Positions 1 to 6,839 of a stretch of DNA of 12,669 nt are shown piece after piece (position 1 is the first letter of the stretch; each line of letters begins with the position of its first letter). A program made the translations under genes and the position numbers. This DNA comes from Clostridium sp. (lineage in GTDB: Bacteria > Bacillota > Clostridia > Clostridiales > Clostridiaceae), in the NCBI GenBank assembly GCA_003539755.1, contig DPOH01000282.1, positions 1 through 12,669 of the forward strand, written 5' to 3'. The notes beneath the pieces were generated by a model. It saw only the letters and a list, made by a program, of their open reading frames with translations. It was not told the DNA's origin and ran no database searches.

Positions 1-174
1 CTATACATTAGTATACATAATTTTAATCTTTAAATAAATAATTATGAGGTTAAATAATAAAATTGTAATTTTTATATAGGCTAAAAGTTTATAGAAGAGC
101 AGTTGATTAAAAATATAATATTTTTCAAAATCACCTTTTTTAAAAAATATTATGTTTTAATAGAAGATAATAAT

Positions 175-302
175 TTATTTATCATAAAAAGTAAGCTTTG
201 AAACATTGCCTGAATAATCACGAGAAAAATCACCGATTGCTTCATTTATGTTAAAATTCCAATTACTCCAACGTCATATAGAATCTTAAAAATTAAATTC
301 AT
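175..302 (-). pseudogene. possible frameshifted small-protein remnant
   Basis: On the minus strand an ATG at 302-300 preceded by GGTGAT opens MNLIFKILYDVGVIGILT and stops at about 247. In another frame, 273 to 175 encodes 32 residues plus a stop, with an unusually protein-like composition: it begins RWSNWNFNINEAIG and ends GNVSKLTFYDK, with two Trp, several Gly and mixed charges. Adding one base near 277 would join the two into a small protein of about 42 residues. I do not recognise the family. In DNA this AT-rich, chance open frames of this length are possible, so this is a weak call. It rests on composition, the possible ribosome binding site, and the way one indel joins the frames. Confidence 0.25.
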
Positions 303-444
303 AGTATCACCACTTAACTTTAAATTATTATAGTATAATATAATATGTATTATAATATTTTAAATTAATGAAAGTAAATAATAGTTAGTGTTAAACAATG
401 CTGATTATTAGTTAATCATGTAAAGATATAAGATAAAACGGCAT

Positions 445-450
445 GGAGGG
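445..450 (+). promoter_or_regulatory. ribosome binding site that fixes the oxidoreductase start
   Basis: GGAGGG lies 10 bases before the ATG at 461. The earlier in-frame ATG at 443 overlaps this Shine-Dalgarno sequence and has no site of its own, so 461 is the likely start. Confidence 0.8.
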
Positions 451-460
451 AAGTAATAAT

Positions 461-1423
461 ATGTTAAACTATGATTTGATTATAATAGGAGCTGGCATAG
501 CAGGTATGACAGCGGCATTAGGTGCAGCAGAGTCAGGTTTGAAAAAAATATTACTTATAGAAAGAGAAGAATATATTGGGGGTATAGTGAACCAATGTAT
601 TCATAATGATTTTGGGAAAAAGTTTATAGGAGAAAATGTAACTGGACCAGAATATATACAATTTATTAAGGATAAATTAAAAGATACAGAAGTAGATATA
701 TATTTAAATTCCACAGTACTAGATATTACAGTTAATAAAACAGTTGTATATGTAAATCCTGTAGATGGAGTAAGGGAAGTTACAGCAGGAGCTATAATAT
801 TTGCAATGGGATGTAAGGAAAGATTTAGTGGAAATGTAGATGTTGCTACAAATGGTCTTACAGGAATATTTACAGTAGGTGAAGCTCAAAGAATAGTTAA
901 TATAGAAGGTTATCTTCCAGGAAAGAATGCAATTATAACAGCAAAAGATAAGTGGGGATTCCTTTTAGCAAGAAGACTTCTTATTGAAGGTGGAAATGTA
1001 GATGCTGTATTAATGGAAAAAAGATTTGAAGATATTGTAGATGATGAAATAGCAGATATAATTGATGGATTTGATATACCGATAGTTGAAAGGACTAAAG
1101 TAATTCATATTTATGGTGATGTTAGGATTAACACAATTGAAGTAATTAATTTGGATACTAAGGAAACAACTAATTATATTTGTGATTCACTTATATTATC
1201 AGTTGGATTTGTTCCTCAAAATAATAAAATAGAGAAATTAAAAATAGAAATAGATGAAAGCACTAAGGGGCCTAAAGTTATAGATTATATGACATCTGTA
1301 GATGGATTCTTTGCATGTGGAAATATAATTTATGGAGAGAACGCATTAAGAATGAAAGATATAGATGGATATGAATGTGGTAAAAAAGCTGCAGAATATA
1401 TACATAGATATTTGATCAGTTAG
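461..1423 (+). CDS. FAD-dependent pyridine nucleotide-disulfide-type oxidoreductase, divergent
   Basis: A 320-residue flavoprotein. The FAD-binding Rossmann motif GAGIAG is at residues 10-15 with an acidic strand end (LLIERE, 31-36). The segment GGIVNQCIHNDFG (40-52) and TGPEY (61-65) match the oxidoreductase usually encoded beside the glycerol-3-phosphate dehydrogenase and DUF1667 genes in clostridial glp operons. The C-terminal FAD motif TSVDGFFACGN is at 278-288. The central domain, which in relatives carries a second GxGxxG for NAD(P)H, here reads AIITAKDKWGFLLARRL (157-173), so the glycine motif is lost while the following helix is kept. No glp genes flank it; it appears monocistronic, ending at the terminator at 1484-1525. 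The fold is confident. Substrate and electron donor are unknown, and NAD(P)H use is doubtful. It may be a specialised or decaying paralogue. Confidence 0.8.
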   Translation: MLNYDLIIIGAGIAGMTAALGAAESGLKKILLIEREEYIGGIVNQCIHNDFGKKFIGENVTGPEYIQFIKDKLKDTEVDIYLNSTVLDITVNKTVVYVNPVDGVREVTAGAIIFAMGCKERFSGNVDVATNGLTGIFTVGEAQRIVNIEGYLPGKNAIITAKDKWGFLLARRLLIEGGNVDAVLMEKRFEDIVDDEIADIIDGFDIPIVERTKVIHIYGDVRINTIEVINLDTKETTNYICDSLILSVGFVPQNNKIEKLKIEIDESTKGPKVIDYMTSVDGFFACGNIIYGENALRMKDIDGYECGKKAAEYIHRYLIS

Positions 1424-1483
1424 CAATTATAGTTTTAATAATTAATTTTATAATTTAGTTCAATTATATATACTTGATAGATT

Positions 1484-1525
1484 AAAAACTACTGTTAATT
1501 TAATTTTTGAAACAGTAGTTTTTTT
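1484..1525. terminator. rho-independent terminator, probably bidirectional
   Basis: A 13-bp perfect stem (AAAAACTACTGTT at 1484-1496 with AACAGTAGTTTTT at 1511-1523), a 14-base loop and a 7-T run. The A-run on the left arm gives a U-run on the opposite strand, so it can serve both the oxidoreductase and the convergent SGNH hydrolase gene. Confidence 0.85.
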
Positions 1526-1557
1526 GAATTTGTTGATAATTATTTTTACTATTAAAT

Positions 1558-2151
1558 TTATTGTAATATCATCCTAGAGAGTGTATTTCTAATTATTTTA
1601 ACTGCATGCTCAAACATTAATTGATTTCCTTGAGTATTTAAATGGATTCCATCTAAAAATAAAGTTTTTTGATTTAAAAGAATTGAATAAAAATCTATAT
1701 ATGAAACTAAATACTTATTACATAATTTTATAAGTTCTTTATGTAGTAGAGATAGTTTGTCTTCAGCATAAGTATAAAATGGTGAAGGGCAGAATAAATC
1801 ATTTGCCATATCCCCAAATATAACAGGAGGAATTCCTATTGTAACTTGAGAATTTATAGCTAATGCATCTTTTATCATAATTTCTATATTATCTAATATG
1901 TAGTCTACATTTCTTCCACACAACAAATCATTAGTACCACCCATAATGAATATTACATAAGGCTTATTTTGTAGTGCATCACTATTATATCTAGAAAGCA
2001 TAGAAGAGGTAGTATCACCATTTTTTCCTTTATTAATATAGTCTAGTTTTAATTCATGAGAAGTTTTGTATACCCATGAATTTTCTTTAGAAACACCATA
2101 GCCAAATGTCAGGCTGTCTCCAAAAAATAAAATATTTAAATTATCACTCAT
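1558..2151 (-). CDS. SGNH/GDSL-family hydrolase (esterase/lipase type)
   Basis: A 197-residue protein with the ordered SGNH blocks. Block I is FFGDSLTFGYGV with catalytic Ser13. Block II is KGKNGDT (41-47), block III GGTND (71-75, oxyanion Asn74), and block V DGIHLN with Asp167 and His170 completing the triad. This is normal length for single-domain bacterial members, which deacylate or de-esterify small substrates, lipids or acylated sugars. There is no signal peptide or membrane segment, so it is probably cytoplasmic. A purine-rich Shine-Dalgarno (AGAAGGGA, complement near 2161-2168) precedes the ATG. It lies 99 bases downstream of the RusA-like gene on the same strand with no obvious terminator between, so read-through is possible. 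The substrate cannot be read from sequence. Confidence 0.88.
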   Translation of the reverse strand: MSDNLNILFFGDSLTFGYGVSKENSWVYKTSHELKLDYINKGKNGDTTSSMLSRYNSDALQNKPYVIFIMGGTNDLLCGRNVDYILDNIEIMIKDALAINSQVTIGIPPVIFGDMANDLFCPSPFYTYAEDKLSLLHKELIKLCNKYLVSYIDFYSILLNQKTLFLDGIHLNTQGNQLMFEHAVKIIRNTLSRMILQ

Positions 2152-2250
2152 ATATTCTTGTCCCTTCTAAAATAATTATGTTTATAATTTAAGTTACTTT
2201 TCTACGAAAAATATTAATGCTATATTTATTAAAATATATAAATTATAGGT

Positions 2251-2925
2251 TTAGAATAGTTTAGTAAAGCATTTTTTGCAGATTAGTGTTTTGCCGCCAT
2301 CTGCTCTTACAAAATCAGAAGTCATAATTGGCTTGTTACAAATGCTACATATTTTTTCTGTCGTAGCAGTATTTAAAATATTTTTTTGTGCCTGCTTTAC
2401 TGAATTGGTTTTTCGTGATGATTTCGAAGATGATGAATCTTTTGATAAATTACTAGATATATTTTTCTTTAAAGAAGAATATAAAATTGGTTCTCTTATT
2501 TCTTTATTTTCGCGTATTGAATAATTTATATTGTATTTACTTTCAGGATATAATTCCAATTCAAAGCGAGGGTTTTCTTTATCATAAAATTCTTCAGTAA
2601 TTATTCTTCGTATTTGAGCATCATTAACTATAAGTCCACTTTTTTCGATTCCATCAAATATGCTTTTTGTTATATTTATAGTATCTGGATGACGTTTTTC
2701 ACTTTTATAGTATACCTTTAGCACTGCAATAAGGCTTTCAGTAAAAACTATATCTGGATTTTGGCTTCTTGCAATTAATGCGATTTCTTGTTCATATAAG
2801 GCATATCTATCATGATATTGACCAGAGTTATCAGGTAAAATAGCACGCCCGTTTGCATTGTGTAATTTAAAATTAGATTTTGTTATAGGTGACCCTTTAA
2901 CGATAACTTTTGCGTAATCTGACAT
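2251..2925 (-). CDS. RusA-family Holliday junction resolvase-like protein with C-terminal zinc ribbon
   Basis: A 224-residue protein. Residues 1-127 match the RusA fold, with the core signature HPDTINITKSIFDGIEKSG (79-97) followed by LIVNDAQI (98-105), aligning to the D-x-D-N-x-x-K-x-x-x-D ... D-D region of E. coli RusA. Asp81, Asn84, Lys87, Asp91 and Asp102 are present. The position equivalent to the second catalytic Asp (D72) is Ile83, and the first of the DD pair is Asn101. A Ser/Lys-rich linker (about 155-185) leads to a four-Cys zinc ribbon, CSIC (193-196) and CKKC (216-219), which may bind DNA. Phage RusA proteins are usually about 120 residues, so the tail is an addition. AAGGAGA (complement of 2932-2938) precedes the start. 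No phage genes flank it, suggesting a chromosomal gene. Nuclease activity is uncertain. Confidence 0.8.
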   Translation of the reverse strand: MSDYAKVIVKGSPITKSNFKLHNANGRAILPDNSGQYHDRYALYEQEIALIARSQNPDIVFTESLIAVLKVYYKSEKRHPDTINITKSIFDGIEKSGLIVNDAQIRRIITEEFYDKENPRFELELYPESKYNINYSIRENKEIREPILYSSLKKNISSNLSKDSSSSKSSRKTNSVKQAQKNILNTATTEKICSICNKPIMTSDFVRADGGKTLICKKCFTKLF

Positions 2926-2941
2926 TTAAATTCTCCTTGTT

Positions 2942-2975
2942 GATAATTATACATTTTAGATAATTGTACAATTTA
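2942..2975. repeat. tandem 17-bp direct repeat with embedded palindrome
   Basis: Two adjacent 17-base copies, GATAATTATACATTTTA (2942-2958) and GATAATTGTACAATTTA (2959-2975), agree at 15 of 17 positions. The second copy contains the perfect 12-bp palindrome AATTGTACAATT (2962-2973). The pair sits just upstream of the RusA-like gene's ribosome binding site, where a promoter or operator would lie. On the minus strand, TATAAT (complement of 2945-2950) falls in the first copy. Confidence 0.5.
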
Positions 2976-2978
2976 ACT

Positions 2979-2997
2979 TTGAATTTTTCAAATTCAA
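2979..2997. repeat. 8-bp inverted repeat in the divergent promoter region
   Basis: TTGAATTT (2979-2986) and AAATTCAA (2990-2997) form a perfect 8-bp inverted repeat around TTC. It lies between the divergent RusA-like and tsaD genes and overlaps the weak upstream -35 element proposed for tsaD, so it could be an operator. The AT-rich context makes chance possible. Confidence 0.35.
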
Positions 2998-3015
2998 TCA
3001 TATAAAGTATATAAT
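2987..3015 (+). promoter_or_regulatory. possible upstream sigma-A promoter of tsaD (P1)
   Basis: TTCAAA (2987-2992), a 17-base spacer and TATAAT (3010-3015). The -35 is weak (4 of 6) and the -10 perfect. It shares the 12-mer ATATAAAGTATA with the stronger promoter 50 bases downstream. Confidence 0.35.
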
Positions 3016-3034
3016 CTATATAGTATGCAAAAAA

Positions 3035-3063
3035 TTGATAATATTATATATATAAAGTATAAT
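3035..3063 (+). promoter_or_regulatory. sigma-A promoter of tsaD (P2)
   Basis: TTGATA (3035-3040), a 17-base spacer and TATAAT (3058-3063) match the sigma-A consensus at 11 of 12 positions with ideal spacing. Transcription would start near 3070, giving a leader of about 120 bases before tsaD. Confidence 0.65.
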
Positions 3064-3190
3064 ATTTGGGTATTATTAAGATTAACGTAAGAATTAAAAT
3101 ATATTATTCTGATATACTTTATAGAGGATATTTAATATTGGAGGACGTTTTTGGAATAAACTTTATATTAAGAAGAGGGATTAAAAAAAT

Positions 3191-4210
3191 ATGAGCAGAA
3201 AAGTAATTTTATCTATAGAATCTAGCTGTGATGAAACATCAGCAGCAGTTGTTGTAAATGGAAGAAAAGTACTATCTAATGTAATTGCATCACAGATAGA
3301 TACTCATAAGAAATATGGAGGAGTAGTTCCTGAAGTTGCATCAAGAATGCATATTGAAGTAGTAGACAGTGTTGTTAAGGCTGCTTTAGAGGAAGCAGGA
3401 ATGACTTTGGAAGATATAGATGCAATTGGAGTTACTTATGGACCAGGGCTTGTTGGAGCACTTCTTGTAGGTCTTCAATATGCTAAGGGGCTATCTCTTG
3501 GAACAGGAATACCACTTGTACCAGTAAACCATATTCAAGGGCACATTAGTGCAAACTTTATTCAACATGAAGATTTAAAACCACCTTTTGTATCTTTAGT
3601 TGTATCAGGGGGACATACTTTTATAGTTCATGTTAAAGGATATAGAGAATTTGAAGTTATAGGACAGACTAGAGATGATGCCGCAGGAGAAGCATATGAT
3701 AAAGTTGCAAGAGCTTTAGGACTTGGATATCCAGGAGGACCTAAAATAGATAAGCTTGCAAAAGAAGGAAATGAAAATGCTATAGAATTTCCTAGAGCTA
3801 AATTCCATGATGATACTTTAGACTTTTCATTTAGTGGTGTAAAATCAGCAGTTCTTAATTATTTAAATAAAGCTAAAATGAGAGGCGAAGAAGTCAATAA
3901 GGCTGATGTTGCAGCTTCATTCCAAAAAGCAATAGTTGATGTATTAAAAACAAATGTATTTTTAACTTGTGAGAGAAAGAATGTTAAAAAGATAGCTATA
4001 GCAGGAGGAGTTGCATCTAATTCATGTCTTAGAGAAACTCTTATAAAAGAAGGTGAAAAGAGAGGTATTGAAATATTATTCCCAGCTCCTATTTTATGTA
4101 CAGATAATGCTGCCATGATAGGAAGTGCTGCTTATTTTAAATTTGAAGCAGGATTTACTGAGGATATCGATATAAATGCAAAGCCGAATTTAAAATTAGT
4201 GGAGGGTTAA
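3191..4210 (+). CDS. tsaD: tRNA N6-adenosine threonylcarbamoyltransferase TsaD
   Basis: A 339-residue protein, full length for bacterial TsaD (Gcp/YgjD). It transfers the threonylcarbamoyl group from threonylcarbamoyl-AMP to A37 of ANN-decoding tRNAs, working with TsaB and TsaE in the cytoplasm after TsaC makes the intermediate. The ASKHA-fold signature is clear: ILSIESSCDETSAA near the N-terminus, the metal-binding HIQGH (His114, His118), the nucleotide-binding VSGGHT (138-143), GGPKIDKLA (182-190), AGGVASN (271-277) and CTDNAAMIG with metal ligand Asp305. The start is fixed by GAGGGA at 3175-3180. tsaB and tsaE are not in the window, which is common in clostridia. The hydrolase-like gene follows after 7 bases, its ribosome binding site lying inside the last tsaD codons, so the two are probably co-transcribed. 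Confidence 0.97.
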   Translation: MSRKVILSIESSCDETSAAVVVNGRKVLSNVIASQIDTHKKYGGVVPEVASRMHIEVVDSVVKAALEEAGMTLEDIDAIGVTYGPGLVGALLVGLQYAKGLSLGTGIPLVPVNHIQGHISANFIQHEDLKPPFVSLVVSGGHTFIVHVKGYREFEVIGQTRDDAAGEAYDKVARALGLGYPGGPKIDKLAKEGNENAIEFPRAKFHDDTLDFSFSGVKSAVLNYLNKAKMRGEEVNKADVAASFQKAIVDVLKTNVFLTCERKNVKKIAIAGGVASNSCLRETLIKEGEKRGIEILFPAPILCTDNAAMIGSAAYFKFEAGFTEDIDINAKPNLKLVEG

Positions 4211-4217
4211 TTTTATT

Positions 4218-5222
4218 ATGAAATTATTATCTCATTCTAATGGTCTTCATACTGTTGAAAAAGAGAAGATAAACAAAGTAAAAGTCATAAAGAGAATTAT
4301 AATTTTTATAATGATTTTAGTTGCAGTAGGATTTATAATTCAATCAGTAGGTAAAACTATCGATAATCAAAAGTACAAATCTAGATTCAAGTATGTAAGA
4401 ATAGATGGTAATAAGCTAGAATACCAGATAAGGGGGACTGGTGAATATACTGTAGTTTTTGATGGAAATATAGGTACTAATTTATATCAGTGGGATAAAG
4501 TATATAAGGCAGTTGAGGAACAGGATAATGTATCAGTTTTTAGGTATAATAGAGGTGGGTATGGATTTAATGATTTAAAAAGTGAGATGACTCCAGAAGA
4601 ACAGGCAAAGGCTTTAAAATCACTACTTAAAAAAGCAGGAGCATCAGAGCCATATATTCTAGTGGGAGAAGAATATGGGTGCCTGGTTATGACGAATTTT
4701 GCTAAATTATATCCAGATTCTGTTGCAGGTGCAGTTCTTATCAAGCCTATTGATGAAAGCAAACTTAGTGATACGGATATCAGTAAAACCATTAGAAATA
4801 AATATTATAGAAGTAAAATAGAGGATTTTGGATCTAATTTCTCCTTAACATTATTAATGGATAAGATGGGGTTAACTAATGAAAATACTTATTTTGAAGA
4901 AAATTTAAATGAAAATGAAAGAGAAGAATTTGAATGCTTTAAAAATAAGAACACATATAGAGGTGCTATATCAAATGAGTTGGGAAACTTATATGAAAGA
5001 GTATCAGATAGCCAAAATCAAGGAGTATTTGAAAACAAACCTCTTTATATAGTAACAGATGATGCTGATATATCTATTAAGAACATGGGGGATGAAGACA
5101 AAACCACAGTTTATATAGAGGATACAGCATACAATAGTCCATATTCTATGTCTAATTCAGATAAGGTAATATCTGATATTAATAGTGTGTTAAAGCAAGC
5201 TAGAAAGCTATCAAAAAAATAA
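4218..5222 (+). CDS. membrane-anchored alpha/beta-hydrolase-fold protein, probably catalytically dead
   Basis: A 334-residue protein with a short basic cytoplasmic N-terminus, one transmembrane helix (about 26-44) and an extracytoplasmic alpha/beta-hydrolase-like domain. Recognisable landmarks are YVRIDGNKLEYQIRGTG (59-75), YNRGGYGFND (110-119, normally YDRxGYGxSD) and the nucleophile-elbow region YILVGEEYGCLVM (146-158), followed by LYPDSVAGAVLIKP. Active relatives have GHSxG here; this protein has GEEYG, so the Ser nucleophile is Glu152. The C-terminal His loop also lacks His (DTAYNSPYSMSN, 302-313). Two triad members therefore appear lost. GGAGGG at 4201-4206, inside the end of tsaD, is its ribosome binding site, implying operon transcription with tsaD and ending at the terminator 5233-5270. 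A binding or scaffolding role is possible; the function is unknown. Confidence 0.8.
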   Translation: MKLLSHSNGLHTVEKEKINKVKVIKRIIIFIMILVAVGFIIQSVGKTIDNQKYKSRFKYVRIDGNKLEYQIRGTGEYTVVFDGNIGTNLYQWDKVYKAVEEQDNVSVFRYNRGGYGFNDLKSEMTPEEQAKALKSLLKKAGASEPYILVGEEYGCLVMTNFAKLYPDSVAGAVLIKPIDESKLSDTDISKTIRNKYYRSKIEDFGSNFSLTLLMDKMGLTNENTYFEENLNENEREEFECFKNKNTYRGAISNELGNLYERVSDSQNQGVFENKPLYIVTDDADISIKNMGDEDKTTVYIEDTAYNSPYSMSNSDKVISDINSVLKQARKLSKK

Positions 5223-5232
5223 ATATTATTAT

Positions 5233-5270
5233 AAAATCTATAGTACAAATATAAACTATAGATTTTTTTT
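5233..5270 (+). terminator. rho-independent terminator of the tsaD operon
   Basis: An 11-bp perfect stem (AAAATCTATAG at 5233-5243 with CTATAGATTTT at 5256-5266), a 12-base loop, and an 8-T run at 5263-5270. It lies 11 bases after the stop codon of the hydrolase-like gene. Confidence 0.85.
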
Positions 5271-5282
5271 ACTGTCATTTGT

Positions 5283-5310
5283 TTGACACATAATTTTTTT
5301 ATACTAATAT
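5283..5310 (+). promoter_or_regulatory. possible sigma-A promoter of the HtrA-like gene
   Basis: A perfect TTGACA (5283-5288) is followed after 16 bases by TAATAT (5305-5310), a 4 of 6 match to TATAAT. A better -10 match, TATACT (5300-5305), is only 11 bases away, too close. The site lies just after the preceding terminator and about 140 bases before the start codon. Confidence 0.35.
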
Positions 5311-5450
5311 TAAAGGATAGGTAATAATATTCTAGATGAAAAGTAAAGATATTATTAATTTTAATATGGATATATAATTTTTTATTAAGTAACTGTCGTA
5401 GTAAACGCGTAAAAATATAGTATTAGAAATAAATATAGGAGGACCAATTT

Positions 5451-6689
5451 ATGTATAATAACGAAAATAATAATTTTATTGATGTTGAAGCATCACCAGT
5501 TAATGAAGCGGATCAAACTGTAGGGGGAAATAATTATAACGGAAATAACAATTTTCATAATAAACCTAAAAGAAAAGGAAAAGCAAAGTTTTTAGGAAAA
5601 GTTGCAGGACTTGTAGTTGTAGCAATGGCAGGAGGAGCATTTGGAAGTGGAATTACTTACTATACCATGAATAGAGGAGTTTTAGGGACATCTGCAGTAA
5701 GTAAAAACGTAACATATGTACCACAATCTTTTACGCAAAGTTCTGATGATGCAATGTCAGCTGCGGATGCATTTAATAAAGTTTCACCAGCAGTAGTTAT
5801 TATTTCAACTGTATCTGATTCGGGTTCAATAAATATGTTCGGTGGTACTGGAGAAGTTGAAGGTATGGGATCTGGATTTATAATAAATGAAGATGGAGAT
5901 ATACTAACTAATTATCATGTTATAAATGGAGCTAAAGAAATAAAAGTTACATTAAGCGATGGAAGAGAAGTAAATGCTAGTGTAGTTAACTATGATGCAG
6001 ATAAAGATATAGCAATGATAAAGTTAGCTGAAGGAACAAAAGTTCCAGCTGTCGCAGAGCTTGGAGATTCAGATGAAATATATCCAGGAGCAGAAGTTAT
6101 TGCAATTGGAACACCTCTTTCTAAAAACCTTGCATATACATTAACAAAGGGTGTAGTAAGTGGAAGTAATAGAACTATTGATAGTGGAAATGGTAAAACT
6201 ATGAATCTAATTCAAACTGATGCTGCTATAAATTCAGGTAATAGTGGTGGTCCATTAGTAAATACAAAGGGACAGGTAATTGGAATAAATTCAATGAAAC
6301 TTTCTTCTCAAGCAAGCGGTTCAAATGCTTCTGTTGAAGGTATAGGATTTGCAATTCCAATAAATGAAGTTAGAAATCAAATCGATACATTATCAAAACA
6401 AATGGTTAACCTTGGAATTAAAATTAGAGCTGTAGACAGTTCATTATCTCAAAAATATAATCTAGAACAAGGATTATATGTTGCAGAAGTTGAAGAATAT
6501 TCACCAGCTGAAAAAGCAGGAATGAAGATTGGTGATATAATAGTAAAATGTGACGGAAAAACTGTTACTACTTATGACCAATTAAAAGAAATAAAGAATA
6601 GTAAAAATGTTGGAGATACAATGGAAGTAGAGGTAATGAGAAATCATAAACCTGTTGATTTAACTGTTGTCCTAGAAGAGGCTAAATAA
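5451..6689 (+). CDS. htrA: HtrA/DegP-type serine protease, membrane-anchored, with PDZ domain
   Basis: A 412-residue S1C protease for extracytoplasmic protein quality control. It has an Asn-rich cytoplasmic N-terminus (1-46, ending in a basic KPKRKGKAK stretch), a transmembrane anchor (about 50-71), a trypsin-like domain (about 103-315) and one C-terminal PDZ domain (about 325-410). The catalytic triad is intact: His156 in LTNYHVI, Asp186 in DKDIAMIKL and Ser265 in GNSGGPL. The PDZ ligand loop and the SPAEKAGMKIGDIIVK segment are typical. The overall design matches B. subtilis HtrA/YyxA-type proteases, with the active site on the outer face of the membrane. AGGAGG at 5437-5442 gives an optimal start. 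It is flanked by terminators on both sides, so it is monocistronic. Relatives are often induced by secretion stress, but I see no recognisable stress operator. Confidence 0.95.
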   Translation: MYNNENNNFIDVEASPVNEADQTVGGNNYNGNNNFHNKPKRKGKAKFLGKVAGLVVVAMAGGAFGSGITYYTMNRGVLGTSAVSKNVTYVPQSFTQSSDDAMSAADAFNKVSPAVVIISTVSDSGSINMFGGTGEVEGMGSGFIINEDGDILTNYHVINGAKEIKVTLSDGREVNASVVNYDADKDIAMIKLAEGTKVPAVAELGDSDEIYPGAEVIAIGTPLSKNLAYTLTKGVVSGSNRTIDSGNGKTMNLIQTDAAINSGNSGGPLVNTKGQVIGINSMKLSSQASGSNASVEGIGFAIPINEVRNQIDTLSKQMVNLGIKIRAVDSSLSQKYNLEQGLYVAEVEEYSPAEKAGMKIGDIIVKCDGKTVTTYDQLKEIKNSKNVGDTMEVEVMRNHKPVDLTVVLEEAK

Positions 6690-6693
6690 TATT

Positions 6694-6741
6694 AATACAC
6701 TATAGATATAATAAAAAAATATATCTATAGTGTATTTTTTT
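6694..6741 (+). terminator. strong rho-independent terminator after htrA
   Basis: A perfect 17-bp stem (6694-6710 with 6720-6736), a 9-base A-rich loop and a 7-T run, beginning 5 bases after the htrA stop codon. Confidence 0.92.
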
Positions 6742-6826
6742 GAAATAAGATAATAAGCATAATATTATTTAAAGATGCACCAAAATACATTATTTTCATA
6801 TTTTATTAATATAAATAATAACTTAT

Positions 6827-6831
6827 GGAGG
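6827..6831 (+). promoter_or_regulatory. ribosome binding site that fixes the start of the small Cys-rich gene
   Basis: GGAGG lies 8 bases before the ATG at 6840. An in-frame ATG at 6825 overlaps this site and has no Shine-Dalgarno of its own, so the protein starts MSGRVSVC at 6840. Confidence 0.85.
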
Positions 6832-6839
6832 TAAAGATA

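Larger units (their letters stand above)
1..460. other. AT-rich intergenic region, mostly non-coding
   Basis: This stretch before the first complete gene is extremely AT-rich. It contains TATAAT-like hexamers at 334-339 and 351-356, but neither has a convincing -35 partner at 16-18 bases, so I assign no promoter. The only possible coding signal is a short minus-strand trace at 175-302, listed separately. I see no RNA gene or strong hairpin terminator here. Confidence 0.6.

Noticed and set aside
443..460. Upstream in-frame ATG at 443 as the start of the oxidoreductase
   Set aside because: The ATG overlaps the GGAGGG that serves the ATG at 461 and has no ribosome binding site; the protein family begins with the short lead-in to the FAD strand.
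2251..2925. The RusA-like gene as evidence of a prophage
   Set aside because: No integrase, repressor, capsid or lysis genes are present; the flanking genes are chromosomal housekeeping genes.
3139..3160. GGAGGAC at 3141-3147 as the start signal of a small leader peptide before tsaD
   Set aside because: The only nearby start-like codon is a TTG followed by GAA TAA, so no meaningful peptide can be made.
3859..4792. Minus-strand open frames within tsaD and the hydrolase-like gene
   Set aside because: They are antisense to well-supported coding regions, and no protein family was recognised.
6825..6839. Upstream in-frame ATG at 6825 as the start of the Cys-rich gene
   Set aside because: It overlaps the GGAGG that positions the ATG at 6840, and no Shine-Dalgarno precedes it.
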